25,223 nt of DNA. Origin: a bacterium (GTDB taxonomy: Bacteria; Pseudomonadota; Alphaproteobacteria; Caulobacterales; Hyphomonadaceae). Positions 15,166 to 23,354 of the stretch are shown here, one piece after another (within the stretch, counting starts at the first letter, position 1; each line of letters opens with the position of its first letter). The notes below the pieces were generated by a model. It was not told the DNA's origin. It did no database searches and saw only the letters and a list, made by a program, of their open reading frames with translations. Both the position numbers and the translations under genes were made by a program. The DNA lies in contig JAVBYB010000048.1 in the NCBI GenBank assembly GCA_030824255.1, positions 1 through 25,223 of the forward strand. The letters run 5' to 3'.

Positions 15166-15570
15166 ATGATCGGTTTGGTCGTGGTCACGCACGGCCGGTT
15201 GGCCGAGGAGTTCATCGCCGCCGGAGAGCATGTGGTCGGGCATCTCGAGAATGCCGTACCGATCTGCATTGGCCCTGACGACGACATGGACATGCGCCGC
15301 CGGGAAATCATCGCTGCCGCCAAGGCCAGCGACACGGGCGCGGGCGTCATCATCCTCACCGACATGTTTGGCGGCACGCCGTCCAATCTCGCGATCTCGG
15401 TGATGGGCGGGGCAAAGATCGAAGTCATCGCCGGCGTGAACCTTCCCATGCTGATCAAGCTCGCCGAAGTGCGCAGCCGCCTGCCGCTGGCCGAAGCAGC
15501 CCTTGCGGCGCAGGAAGCCGGCAGGAAATACATCTCCGTCGCCTCCGCCCTGCTGCAGCGGGCCGAATGA
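15166..15570 (+). CDS. manX: PTS EIIA component, mannose/fructose type
   Basis: A 134-aa soluble EIIA of the mannose class, which takes phosphate from HPr on a histidine. Seen: MIGLVVVTHGRLAEEF with the phosphorylated H9, IILTDMFGGTPSNLAI (a strand and loop shaping the active site), and GVNLPMLIKLAEVR. There is no EIIB or EIIC nearby, so it is unlikely to drive sugar import; in alphaproteobacteria this protein belongs to the regulatory PTS with HPr and HPr kinase and is linked to ChvG/ChvI. GGGAG lies 10 nt before ATG 15166. Its stop overlaps the HPr start (ATGA at 15567-15570), which implies translational coupling. The gap to chvG is only 67 nt; in relatives hprK lies there, and it is absent here. 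Confidence 0.92.
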   Translation: MIGLVVVTHGRLAEEFIAAGEHVVGHLENAVPICIGPDDDMDMRRREIIAAAKASDTGAGVIILTDMFGGTPSNLAISVMGGAKIEVIAGVNLPMLIKLAEVRSRLPLAEAALAAQEAGRKYISVASALLQRAE

Positions 15571-15845
15571 GCGAGAGATGGACACGCAGCGCCGAGCTGG
15601 TGAACCAGCGCGGATTGCACGCCCGCGCTTCTGCCGCCTTCGCGCGTGAAGCCTCGAAATTCAATGCGCGCGTCACCGTGCACTATGACGGCATGTCGGC
15701 GAGCGCCGCATCGATCATGGACCTCCTGATGCTCGGCGCCCGCGTCGGCCAGGTCATCGAGATCGAAGCTGATGGCCCCGAAGCCCGCGAGGCTCTCGAA
15801 GCGGTCTGTGACCTGGTGGGCCGCCGCTTCGACGAGAAGGAATGA
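15567..15845 (+). CDS. ptsH: Phosphocarrier protein HPr
   Basis: A 92-aa HPr that relays phosphate from Enzyme I to EIIA. Seen: the active His in NQRGLHARASAAF (H18, with R20 following) and the regulatory serine in SAASIMDLLML (S49), the site that HPr kinase modifies in relatives. The normal SIMGL is SIMDL here. The C-terminal helix EAREALEAVCDLVGRRFDEKE is typical. Translation is coupled to EIIA through a 4-nt overlap. Retention of the regulatory serine although no hprK lies in the cluster suggests that an HPr kinase is encoded elsewhere or that the serine is a relic. Followed after 39 nt by a convergent EF-hand gene. Confidence 0.93.
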   Translation: MSERWTRSAELVNQRGLHARASAAFAREASKFNARVTVHYDGMSASAASIMDLLMLGARVGQVIEIEADGPEAREALEAVCDLVGRRFDEKE

Positions 15846-15884
15846 CCCCAAAAGGCGCTGTGGAGCCGTCGCTGTTGGCGCGGC

Positions 15885-16454
15885 CTAGTTTCGTCCGCCG
15901 CCCGGCGGCGAGCCGCGCCCGGTTATCGTGCCCAGGCCAAAACCCGGTCCCGGCGGCGCATCATTGTTCAGCCGCGACAGCGGCTGCAGCAGGTCGGCGA
16001 AGGTGAGATCGCCCTGCGGCTGGATCTGGGCGGCGATGCGCTTCAGCCCCGCGACAAATTCCGGGCGCGTGACAGAGCGATCAAGGTCGATGTCGAATGT
16101 CATGGCATTGGCCATCTCGTCGGCGGCGCTGTTCATGAGCCCCGCCCAGTCGGCCTGCTCGAAACCGGTAACGGCGCCATCGCCATTCTTGTCGGCCGCG
16201 ACGAACGCGATCTCTGCACCCGCCTCGATCTCGGCGATCGTCACCCGGCCATCGCCATTCCGGTCAAAGCTGGCGAAAATCAGCGCCCCGGGTGAGACGA
16301 CCTTCACGCCGGGCGGCTGGCGGTTGGGTCCGCCGGGATTGGCCATGCCGGTAATGCGGTCGATACGGTCGGGCTCCTGCGCAATGGCGGGGGCCGCTAG
16401 GCAGGCCAGCATTGCAACGCTTGCGAGGCCCGGCAGCAGTCTGGTCTTCGGCAT
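15885..16454 (-). CDS. Secreted EF-hand calcium-binding protein
   Basis: A 189-aa exported protein with three EF-hand-like loops. The signal peptide MPKTRLLPGLASVAMLACLAAPAIA probably cleaves after AIA (residue 25). Loop 1 is DRNGDGRVTIAE (64-75), loop 2 DKNGDGAVTGFE (88-99), both with the full D-x-N-x-D-G-x-(I/V/T)-x-x-x-E calcium pattern; loop 3 DIDLDRSVTRPE (121-132) lacks the central Gly but keeps acidic positions. A Pro/Gly-rich tail ends the protein. Calcium binding in the periplasm or outside the cell is expected; no enzymatic domain is present. The start at 16454 has AAGGGTGAG about 6-9 nt upstream and begins the signal peptide; a longer frame reaching 17024 is a shadow. Convergent with ptsH and divergent from a DUF3592-like gene. 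Confidence 0.82.
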   Translation of the reverse strand: MPKTRLLPGLASVAMLACLAAPAIAQEPDRIDRITGMANPGGPNRQPPGVKVVSPGALIFASFDRNGDGRVTIAEIEAGAEIAFVAADKNGDGAVTGFEQADWAGLMNSAADEMANAMTFDIDLDRSVTRPEFVAGLKRIAAQIQPQGDLTFADLLQPLSRLNNDAPPGPGFGLGTITGRGSPPGGGRN

Positions 16455-16584
16455 CCACTCACCCTTGATCGCGGTCCACGCGCAATGCGCAAAGTGTGGC
16501 GCCACGGCCACGGGTAGCGCAACCGCCCGATGCAGACACATGGGTAGCCAAACGCGGCGATGTGAGGGCTGGCGACCCCGAACT

Positions 16585-16613
16585 TTGTCGCAATTCGTGT
16601 CGCCCTGAATTAT
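16585..16613 (+). promoter_or_regulatory. Possible sigma70 promoter for the DUF3592-like gene
   Basis: TTGTCG (16585-16590), a 17-nt spacer and AATTAT (16608-16613), each matching four of six consensus bases, 36 nt before ATG 16650. Weak but well spaced. Confidence 0.3.
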
Positions 16614-16649
16614 CGGGAAAGGGGCCACGCAAGGGAGGGTTTTGCGCGC

Positions 16650-17123
16650 ATGATCAACCTGCTGTTGCGCTTCGGGGTGCTTGCGGCGGGCATCGCCCTC
16701 ACAATCGCGGCCTGGCAGAGCTGGACCGCGGGAGACCCCCCGCCCTGGAGCATGTTCGCGCCGCGCGCGGAGGCTGTGGTCGCAAGTTCCACCGTTCACG
16801 AAGGGCGCATCACCAGCGGAGCGATGCGCTACACGCCCCTCGTCCTGATCGAGACCCCGGAGGGGCCGCGTGAACTGGCTGGCGTAAGGCCCAGTTTCTT
16901 TTCCTACGATCGTCAGCGCTCCGAAGAGATCGCCGCCGCCTACCCCTCCGGCGCGACTATCCAGACCCGGCTTGTGGGCGGTGTCCCCACCGCCGATCGC
17001 TATGACCTCTTTGGCATGGCCCACGCCATCACCATGGCAATATTTGCGCTCATGCTACTGTTTCTAGGCAGTTTTCTGGCCGTAGCGCTCGGCCCGGGCC
17101 GCAAACCAAAGCCGTCCGAGTGA
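16650..17123 (+). CDS. DUF3592-like membrane protein
   Basis: A 157-aa membrane protein with one helix near each end: about 5-24 (LLRFGVLAAGIALTIAAWQS) and about 125-147 (HAITMAIFALMLLFLGSFLAVAL). The middle, about 100 residues, is probably periplasmic: VVASSTVHEGRI... YTPLVLIETPEGPRELAGVRPSF... YPSGATIQTRLVGGVPTADRYDLFG. This order (strand, S-T-V, Y-x-P-x-V, then YPxG and a P-x-x-x-x-L ending) resembles DUF3592 proteins, whose function is unknown. GGGAGGG lies about 11 nt before ATG 16650. It stands between the PTS block and ahcY but seems unrelated to either; its stop is 101 nt before the ahcY start, and the ahcY operator begins right after it. Confidence 0.7.
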   Translation: MINLLLRFGVLAAGIALTIAAWQSWTAGDPPPWSMFAPRAEAVVASSTVHEGRITSGAMRYTPLVLIETPEGPRELAGVRPSFFSYDRQRSEEIAAAYPSGATIQTRLVGGVPTADRYDLFGMAHAITMAIFALMLLFLGSFLAVALGPGRKPKPSE

Positions 17124-17129
17124 AAAACA

Positions 17130-17147
17130 TATAAAGATATCTTTATA
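17130..17147. promoter_or_regulatory. 18-bp perfect palindrome upstream of ahcY, candidate SahR-type operator
   Basis: TATAAAGATATCTTTATA reads the same on both strands over all 18 bases, in an AT-rich island inside GC-rich DNA, 78 nt before the ahcY ATG. ArsR-family SahR proteins, which sense S-adenosylhomocysteine, bind AT-rich palindromes with an AAGA...TCTT core near ahcY and met genes in Proteobacteria; the match to that type is from memory. It sits just upstream of a candidate -35 box. Confidence 0.6.
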
Positions 17148-17151
17148 CGAT

Positions 17152-17180
17152 TTGCGCCTCCCCCGCCTCCCTGCTATAGC
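17152..17180 (+). promoter_or_regulatory. Candidate sigma70 promoter of ahcY
   Basis: TTGCGC (17152-17157), a 17-nt spacer and TATAGC (17175-17180) lie 44 nt before ATG 17225 and 4 nt downstream of the palindrome. The spacing is ideal and the boxes are fair matches. Confidence 0.5.
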
Positions 17181-17224
17181 GCGCGTAGTATCCATCATAC
17201 GCGAACACGCAGGAGTAACGGGCG

Positions 17225-18625
17225 ATGGCCTCGGAAGACTTCAAGGTTGCAGACCTGTCGCTGGCCGACTGGGGCCGCAAGGAACTCACCATCGCCGAAA
17301 CCGAAATGCCGGGCCTGATGGCCACGCGCGCGGAATACGGCCAGGCGCAGCCGCTGAAAGGCGCGCGCATCACCGGCTCGCTCCACATGACGATCCAGAC
17401 CGGCGTGCTGATCGAGACGCTGACCGCCCTCGGCGCTGAAGTGCGCTGGGCCTCGTGCAACATCTTCTCGACCCAGGACCACGCCGCCGCCGCCATCGCG
17501 AAAGCCGGCACGCCGGTGTTCGCCGTGAAGGGCGAAAGCCTTGAAGAGTACTGGGACTACACCGACAAGATCTTCCAGTGGGCCGACGGCGGCTTCACCA
17601 ACATGATCCTCGATGATGGCGGCGACGCCACGATGTACATCCTGATCGGCGCGCGCGTCGAAGCAGGTGAAACAGCGATCATCGAGACGCCGGAATCCGA
17701 AGAAGAAATCTACTTCTTCAAACAGATCAAGAAACGTCTCGCCCAGTCGCCGGGCTGGTTCACCAAGCAGCGCGACGCCATCAAGGGCGTTACCGAAGAA
17801 ACCACCACGGGCGTCAACCGCCTCTATCGCCTCGTCGAAAAAGGCCTGCTGCCCTTCCCTGCAATCAACGTGAACGACAGCGTCACCAAGTCGAAGTTCG
17901 ACAACAAGTACGGTTGCAAAGAGTCGCTGGTCGACGGCATCCGCCGCGCCACCGACACCATGATGGCCGGTAAGGTCGCGGTCGTCTGCGGCTATGGCGA
18001 CGTCGGCAAGGGCTCGGCCGCTTCGCTGCAGGGCGCTGGCGCCCGCGTGAAGGTCACCGAAGTCGACCCGATCTGCGCCCTCCAGGCGTGCATGGACGGC
18101 TTTGAAGTCGTCACACTCGAAGACGTCGTGAAGACCGCCGACATCTTCATCACGACGACCGGCAACAAGGACATCATCCGCCTCGAGCACATGCGCGAGA
18201 TGAAGGACATGGCCATCGTCGGCAACATCGGCCACTTCGATAACGAGATTCAGGTCGCCGCTCTGAAGAACTACGCCTGGGACAACATCAAGCCGCAAGT
18301 CGACATGATCTCGTTCCCGGATGGCAAGCGCATGATCCTTCTTTCCGAGGGCCGCCTGCTCAACCTCGGCAACGCCACCGGCCACCCGAGCTTCGTGATG
18401 TCCGCGTCCTTCACCAACCAGACGCTGGCGCAGATCGAACTCTGGACCAATGGCAAGGCCTACGAGAACAAGGTCTACACCCTGCCCAAGAAGCTCGACG
18501 AGAAAGTCGCCCTGCTCCACCTCAACAAGCTCGGCGCCAACCTCACCAAGCTCTCGAACGACCAGGCCGCCTATATCGGCGTCGCGCCGGAAGGCCCTTA
18601 CAAGCCGGAACACTACCGCTACTAG
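17225..18625 (+). CDS. ahcY: S-adenosylhomocysteine hydrolase
   Basis: A 466-aa cytoplasmic, NAD-dependent enzyme that splits S-adenosylhomocysteine to adenosine and homocysteine, renewing the methyl cycle and relieving product inhibition of methyltransferases. Seen: N-terminal [16 protein letters not shown], substrate-domain [14 protein letters not shown] and [45 protein letters not shown] with the catalytic Lys/Asp region, the NAD-binding [21 protein letters not shown], and the conserved C-terminus KPEHYRY. Length fits the bacterial type with the 40-residue insertion. AGGAG lies 10 nt before ATG 17225. It has its own candidate promoter and palindromic operator and ends in a strong terminator, so it is a single-gene unit. 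In many alphaproteobacteria ahcY lies just after the chvI-chvG-hprK-EIIA-HPr set, as it nearly does here. Confidence 0.97.
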   Translation: MASEDFKVADLSLADWGRKELTIAETEMPGLMATRAEYGQAQPLKGARITGSLHMTIQTGVLIETLTALGAEVRWASCNIFSTQDHAAAAIAKAGTPVFAVKGESLEEYWDYTDKIFQWADGGFTNMILDDGGDATMYILIGARVEAGETAIIETPESEEEIYFFKQIKKRLAQSPGWFTKQRDAIKGVTEETTTGVNRLYRLVEKGLLPFPAINVNDSVTKSKFDNKYGCKESLVDGIRRATDTMMAGKVAVVCGYGDVGKGSAASLQGAGARVKVTEVDPICALQACMDGFEVVTLEDVVKTADIFITTTGNKDIIRLEHMREMKDMAIVGNIGHFDNEIQVAALKNYAWDNIKPQVDMISFPDGKRMILLSEGRLLNLGNATGHPSFVMSASFTNQTLAQIELWTNGKAYENKVYTLPKKLDEKVALLHLNKLGANLTKLSNDQAAYIGVAPEGPYKPEHYRY

Positions 18626-18648
18626 GCTTGACGAAAGTCAGACACACG

Positions 18649-18679
18649 AAGGGCCCGGCTCACTGCCGGGCCCTTTTCG
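18649..18679 (+). terminator. Rho-independent terminator of ahcY
   Basis: AAGGGCCCGGC-TCACT-GCCGGGCCCTT forms an 11-bp perfect stem (GC core 18651-18659 with 18665-18673) with a 5-nt loop, followed by a short T-run, 23 nt after the ahcY stop. Confidence 0.9.
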
Positions 18680-19000
18680 CTTGGCGTCAGCGGCTGCGCC
18701 CTACGCCGGTCACATGCACGCGCAAAGCCGCTCGCGCCACATATCCGAGCGCCAACGCCGCCTCACCTGAGTGCAGTTTTGACGCCCAAACGTCGCACCA
18801 CGTGCCTGTCACAATACGACGCCAGGGCCTGAAAATCGCTATTTGGCTGACCATTAACGCCGCAATGCACGCCGCCTCGGCTCCCTAGTTTCAGATTGTC
18901 CAGAGCAGCGGGTCGAAATTTTACCCCTTTCGCCTATGTGACGACGGGCGTAGGAGCCGCCCCCGTTCGGGTCGCATGCGGCTCGTGGCAGAGGCCTGAC
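18680..19000. other. Intergenic region between ahcY terminator and kup
   Basis: About 320 bases without a supported gene. An in-frame extension of kup to ATG 18896 would cover its last 105 bases but gives residues unlike the family. A weak promoter-like pair for kup is TTGTCC (18896-18901), 17 nt, TTTTAC (18919-18924). A single TTAAC half-site lies near 18853. No tRNA, riboswitch or strong hairpin was recognised, and no c-di-AMP-type leader was seen. Confidence 0.4.
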
Positions 19001-20935
19001 ATGATGAGCGAAGCATCGTCCGAGGGCGGCGCGGCTCCAGCGACGGGAACTCCCGCAAGCAGGAAGCGATTCTGGGCGCTGGCGCTGGCGTCCGTTGGCG
19101 TGGTGTTCGGCGATATCGGCACCAGCCCGCTCTACGCGTTCAAGGAATCCATTCACCACATGACCGTCGCCGGCGACGGCATCCTCAGGCGCGACGACGT
19201 GCTCGGCGTCATCTCCCTCATGGTGTGGTCGCTGCTGCTCGTGGTGACCGCAAAGTATGTCCTGACACTGACGCGGCTGGACAACCGCGGCGAAGGTGGA
19301 ACGCTGTCGCTCATGGCGCTCGTCCAGAAGACGATCGGCAAGCGCACGCCGCTGCTATTCATCGTGGCGATCTGCAGCGCCGGCATGTTCTTCGGCGATG
19401 CGCTGCTGACGCCCGCCGTCTCTGTGCTGTCGGCGGTGGAAGGCCTGTCCGTCATTCCGCAGCTTACCGGCAAGGTCGAGCCTTTCATCCTGCCGATCGC
19501 GCTCGTGCTGCTCACTGGCCTGTTCCTGATCCAGAAACGCGGCACATCGGTGATAGGCCGGCTGTTCGGGCCTATCTGCCTCATCTGGTTCCTCACGCTC
19601 GGCGCCCTGGGCGTCTATCACATCGCGCTGGACGGACTCGCCATCTTCGCGGCCCTCAGCCCACATTACGCTGTGATGTTCCTCGCCACCCATCAGGTGC
19701 TTGGCTTCATCGTGCTCGGATCAGTCTTCCTGTGCGTGACCGGCGCCGAGGCGCTTTATGCGGACATGGGCCATTTCGGGCGCAAGCCGATCGCCGTCAC
19801 ATGGACGTGGCTTGTGCTGCCCTGTCTTGCCCTGAACTATCTGGGCCAGGGCGCGATGGTTCTGGCGCATCCGGAAACGACATCGAATCCGTTCTTCCTG
19901 ATGGCGCCGGATTTCCTGCTTGCTCCGCTGGTGATCCTCGCAACGATGGCCACCATCGTCGCCAGCCAGGCTGTCATCACGGGCGCTTTCTCCCTGTCGC
20001 AGCAGGCTGTGCAGCTCGGGCTGCTCCCGCGCCTCCAGATCGTGAACACCTCGGCCAGGGAGCACGGCCAGATCTACATGCCGCAGATCAATTACATGCT
20101 TCTTGCCGGCGTCATTTTCCTGGTCATCGCCTTCAAGTCATCGTCTGCACTGGCGTCGGCTTACGGCGTGTCCGTCATCGGCGCGATGATCACATCGTCG
20201 ATCCTCGCCTTCATCGCCGTGCGCCGCGTCTGGAAAAAATCGCTCGGACTCGCCCTGCTGATCGTCACGCCCTTCCTGCTTGTCGAATCGGTGTTCCTTG
20301 CCTCCAACCTGCTGAAGGTGCCGCAAGGCGGCTACGTGCCTTTGCTCATCGCCGCTGTCATGATGATGGTGATCTGGACGTGGGTGCTTGGCTCGCGGCT
20401 GCTCGCCGCACGAACGCGCAACGACGTTTCGCTCGAGGACGTGATCAAGGGGCTGGAGCATAGTCCGCCGCATATCGTGCGCGGCACGGCGGTCTTCCTG
20501 ACTGCGGAGCCGGACACCGCGCCTACGGCGCTGCTTCACAATCTGAAGCACAACAAGGTGATCCACGAGAACAACGTCGTCCTTACCGTGAAGACGGCGA
20601 ACGTGCCCTACGTGCCCGAAGACATGAAAGTGCACTTCGAGGAAATCTCGCCTTACTTCGACAAGCTGACGCTGAAATTCGGCTTCATGGAAACGCCAAA
20701 CGTCACATACGGCCTGACGCTGGCGAAGAAGAAGAAGACCGGCCTGTCATTCGACATCATGTCGACGTCCTTCTTCCTCAGCCGCCGCACCCTGCTGGCC
20801 GATGGCAAGCACGGAATGCCGCTGTGGCAGGACCATCTCTTCATCTTCCTCAACCGCAACGCCACCAACGCCACGGAGTTCTTCCGGATTCCGACATCGC
20901 GCGTGGTGGAACTGGGCACGCAGCTGACGATCTGA
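19001..20935 (+). CDS. kup: Low-affinity potassium transporter Kup
   Basis: A 644-aa inner-membrane K+ uptake protein (KUP/HAK/KT family), a K+/H+ symporter. Seen: the family start LALASVGVVFGDIGTSPLYAFKE, first pore helices, NRGEGGTLSLMALVQK, SVFLCVTGAEALYADMGHFG, LNYLGQGAM, about 12 membrane helices up to roughly residue 455, and a soluble C-terminal domain of nearly 190 residues ending RVVELGTQLTI. The start was set at 19001 (MMSEASSEGG), where GAGG is 6 nt upstream; a frame extending to 18896 lacks a site and family residues, and 19004 is an alternative. The normal length of family members is about 620-640 aa. It stands alone between the ahcY terminator and the hexose-phosphate mutase gene, with 142 nt to the latter. 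No regulatory domain is attached. Confidence 0.95.
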   Translation: MMSEASSEGGAAPATGTPASRKRFWALALASVGVVFGDIGTSPLYAFKESIHHMTVAGDGILRRDDVLGVISLMVWSLLLVVTAKYVLTLTRLDNRGEGGTLSLMALVQKTIGKRTPLLFIVAICSAGMFFGDALLTPAVSVLSAVEGLSVIPQLTGKVEPFILPIALVLLTGLFLIQKRGTSVIGRLFGPICLIWFLTLGALGVYHIALDGLAIFAALSPHYAVMFLATHQVLGFIVLGSVFLCVTGAEALYADMGHFGRKPIAVTWTWLVLPCLALNYLGQGAMVLAHPETTSNPFFLMAPDFLLAPLVILATMATIVASQAVITGAFSLSQQAVQLGLLPRLQIVNTSAREHGQIYMPQINYMLLAGVIFLVIAFKSSSALASAYGVSVIGAMITSSILAFIAVRRVWKKSLGLALLIVTPFLLVESVFLASNLLKVPQGGYVPLLIAAVMMMVIWTWVLGSRLLAARTRNDVSLEDVIKGLEHSPPHIVRGTAVFLTAEPDTAPTALLHNLKHNKVIHENNVVLTVKTANVPYVPEDMKVHFEEISPYFDKLTLKFGFMETPNVTYGLTLAKKKKTGLSFDIMSTSFFLSRRTLLADGKHGMPLWQDHLFIFLNRNATNATEFFRIPTSRVVELGTQLTI

Positions 20936-21077
20936 GAAAGAGCTGGAAACTGCTGGTTTTCTTGTCTCGCCTCTCTCGCGAATTCCACTAGGTTGGCCGC
21001 GCCCCTGCTCTACCTTAGGGGGTAGCAACAGGCCGCTGGTCAGCTGGCGCGCCGAGCAAAGCATTTCGGGATTATCG

Positions 21078-22598
21078 ATGAAAACGCCGCGTACAGACCT
21101 TCAGGCCAACACCTATGACTTCGAAACCACCCCGCTGGTGAAGGCGACCGGCTTTCGCGAGTATGACGCGCGCTGGTGGTTTGGCGGCCCGCAATATCCG
21201 AAGGCCCCGGAGCTGAACTTTCTCGGCGTCCAGGCGCTCGGCCTCGGCCTCGGCACACTGATCCGCGAAATGGGCGTCGCGCCACGCCTCGTTACCGGCC
21301 ACGATTACCGTTCATATTCACTGTCGATCAAACAGGCGCTGACGCTGGGCCTTCTGGAAGCCGGCATCGAGGTTCACGACATCGGCCTCGCCCTGTCGCC
21401 TGTCGCCTACTTCGCACAATTCGCACTCGACATTCCCTGCGTCGCGATGGTCACGGCCAGCCATAACGAGAATGGCTGGACCGGCGTGAAGATGGGCGCG
21501 AACAAGCCGCTGACCTTTGGCCCTGAGGAGATGGGCAAGCTCAAGGACATCGTCCTCAACGGCAAGTTCAACCCGCAGCCCGGCGGCAAGCTGATCCGCG
21601 TCGATGGCATGCGTGAGCGCTACATCGCGGACGTCACAAAAGGCGTGAAACTGTCCCGCAAACTGAAAGTCGTCTGCGCCTGCGGCAACGGTGCGGCAGG
21701 GGCTTTTGCGCCAGACGCCTTGCGCGCGATGGGCGCCGAGGTGATCGAGATGGACACCAACCTCGATTACAATTTCCCGAAATACAATCCGAACCCGGAA
21801 GACCACGAGATGCTGGTTTCCATGGGCAAGGCCGTCCTTGAACACGGCGCCGATCTCTGCGTCGGCTTCGATGGCGATGGCGACCGCTGCGGCGTGGTCG
21901 ACGACAAGGGCGAGGAAATCTTCGCCGACAAGATCGGCCTTCTGCTCGCGCGAGACCTGTCGAAGCTGCACAAGAACGCGACCTTCGTGGTCGATGTGAA
22001 GTCCACCGGCCTCTACAAGACCGACCCCATCCTGAAAGAGAACGGCGTCACCGTCGACTATTTCAAGACAGGCCATTCCTACATCAAGCGCCGCACGAAC
22101 GAACTGAGCGCCGTCGCCGGCTTCGAGAAATCTGGCCACTTCTTCTTCCGCAAACCCTATGGCTATGGCTATGACGACGCCCTCGTCGCCGCCGGCGCCG
22201 TCCTGCAGATGCTGGATCGCAACCCTGGCCGCTCCCTGTCTGACCTCAAGGCCGACCTTGGCGATGCGTGGACATCACTCACCATGAGCCCGCACTGCGA
22301 TGACGAGACGAAGTACGGCATCGTCGATCAGGTGGTCGCCGACTATCAGGCGCTCGGCGAGTCCGGCGGCGAAATCCTCGGCCGCAAGGTGATCGACGTG
22401 AACACCGTCAACGGCGCGCGCGTCACGCTGGACGACGGCTCCTGGGTTCTCGTCCGCGCCTCCTCCAACAAGCCGGAGCTGGTCGTGGTGGTCGAGTCCA
22501 TGCAGGGCGAGGACGACATGCGAGCCCTCTTCCGCAATGAGGTAAAACCCCGCCTCGCGAAATTCCCCGAGGTCGGCCACTACAATCAGGAAATCTGA
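21078..22598 (+). CDS. Phosphomannomutase/phosphoglucomutase
   Basis: A 506-aa alpha-D-phosphohexomutase that moves phosphate between C6 and C1 of mannose or glucose, supplying sugar nucleotides for polysaccharide and LPS. Seen: catalytic phosphoserine in VTASHNENGWTGVK (S128), the Mg loop FDGDGDRCG (D265, D267, D269), the sugar-binding loop GFEKSGHFFF (E350, S352, H354) and the phosphate-binding loop RASSNKPELVV near the C-terminus. Length is slightly above the AlgC type (about 460), due mainly to a longer N-terminus and an insertion, so it falls with the alphaproteobacterial ManB/PgmB-like form. The Glc/Man preference cannot be told; GFEKSGH departs from the usual GGEx(S)GH. The ribosome site is weak (CGGGA about 7-11 nt before ATG 21078). 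It ends only 3 nt from the convergent gene's stop. Confidence 0.92.
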   Translation: MKTPRTDLQANTYDFETTPLVKATGFREYDARWWFGGPQYPKAPELNFLGVQALGLGLGTLIREMGVAPRLVTGHDYRSYSLSIKQALTLGLLEAGIEVHDIGLALSPVAYFAQFALDIPCVAMVTASHNENGWTGVKMGANKPLTFGPEEMGKLKDIVLNGKFNPQPGGKLIRVDGMRERYIADVTKGVKLSRKLKVVCACGNGAAGAFAPDALRAMGAEVIEMDTNLDYNFPKYNPNPEDHEMLVSMGKAVLEHGADLCVGFDGDGDRCGVVDDKGEEIFADKIGLLLARDLSKLHKNATFVVDVKSTGLYKTDPILKENGVTVDYFKTGHSYIKRRTNELSAVAGFEKSGHFFFRKPYGYGYDDALVAAGAVLQMLDRNPGRSLSDLKADLGDAWTSLTMSPHCDDETKYGIVDQVVADYQALGESGGEILGRKVIDVNTVNGARVTLDDGSWVLVRASSNKPELVVVVESMQGEDDMRALFRNEVKPRLAKFPEVGHYNQEI

Positions 22599-22601
22599 GC
22601 G

Positions 22602-23201
22602 TCAGCCGAGCCCGTATTCGTAGTCGATTTTCATGCGCACCTGGATCGACCCCGCTGCGGGGCCGGTGGCCTTCGAGCACATCACGAAGCGATCGCACTG
22701 CACCTTGATCGGCGGAAACGGCTCGACTTCGCGCGCATAGCTGGTCAGCTCCTCGCGCGTGGCGCCGCGGCAGTTCGCAAGCGGCACGAGCGGCTCAAAT
22801 CGCGGCGACTCCACGTCAGCGCCGGCTCCACGAATTGCCCGCTGACATTCACTCGCCAGCTGCGTCAGCGTTGGGGAGGGATCAATGCGCGCACAGATCC
22901 GGTAGGGTTCGGGGTCCGTCAGGAATGTCAGGCGCGAGATCGCGAACGCGGCCTCGGGTAGCCGGATGTTCTGCAGGGCGCTGTCAAAACGCTCGGCTCC
23001 GGCGTCATCCAGCGACCCCCACGCCAGCGGGAGATAACCCCATTCATCAAACCAGCTGCGCCTGAAGGGCGCTAGCACATCCCCGCCGTCGACCGGATCG
23101 AACCAGAGCACATCGGGCACAGGCCGCCTGAGTTTCCGTAAGAAAAACAGGGCGATTTCCGGGATTTCGACCGCCGCCACCACGTAAGCCAAGCCGTTCA
23201 C
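22602..23201 (-). CDS. 2H phosphoesterase-like protein with both HxT motifs altered
   Basis: A 199-aa protein of uncertain function. Its layout resembles 2'-5' RNA ligase/ThpR-like members of the 2H phosphoesterase fold: an opening strand LAYVVAAVEI, a first-motif strand GYLPLAWGSLDDA (55-67), a helix AERFDSAL, FAISRLTFLTDPEPYRICARI, a helix, then PRFEPLVPLANCRG (133-146). In active members the two strands read H-x-T-L; here they read Y-L-P-L (56-59) and L-V-P-L (138-141), so both catalytic histidines and both Thr/Ser seem lost. If the alignment holds, it is a non-catalytic relative, perhaps an RNA or nucleotide binder. Start: GTG 23201 with AGGGAAGG just upstream. It is divergent from divL and shares its 153-nt promoter region, which holds a CtrA box. 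Other assignments are possible. Confidence 0.6.
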   Translation of the reverse strand: MNGLAYVVAAVEIPEIALFFLRKLRRPVPDVLWFDPVDGGDVLAPFRRSWFDEWGYLPLAWGSLDDAGAERFDSALQNIRLPEAAFAISRLTFLTDPEPYRICARIDPSPTLTQLASECQRAIRGAGADVESPRFEPLVPLANCRGATREELTSYAREVEPFPPIKVQCDRFVMCSKATGPAAGSIQVRMKIDYEYGLG

Positions 23202-23254
23202 ATCCTTCCCTGATCACCCAGACTAGGCAAAACTTACCCACATCTGTGAATGGT

Positions 23255-23270
23255 TTAACCCGGCATTAAC
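23255..23270. promoter_or_regulatory. CtrA binding box (TTAA-N7-TTAAC) between the 2H-like gene and divL
   Basis: TTAACCCGGCATTAAC matches the full CtrA consensus TTAA-N7-TTAAC without a mismatch. It lies 85 nt before the divL ATG and 54 nt before the divergent GTG start. Its right half can act as a -35 element (TTAACC, 23266-23271) followed after 18 nt by a -10-like TTAATT (23290-23295), toward divL. A GANTC methylation site (GATTC) is at 23329-23333. Confidence 0.75.
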
Positions 23271-23354
23271 CCGCTCCCCTTCCATTTGGTTAATTGAGGC
23301 CATCCGCCTGTAGGATGCCTCGCGTAGTGATTCGGCCCCGACGGGACGTCGACC

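Noticed and set aside
17195..18613. 472-codon minus-strand open frame
   Set aside because: Exact antisense of ahcY, with low-complexity Asp/Val/Gly-rich translation; a codon-usage artefact.
18896..19000. N-terminal extension of kup
   Set aside because: It would make the protein longer than family members, with no ribosome site and unlike residues; 19001 has GAGG upstream.
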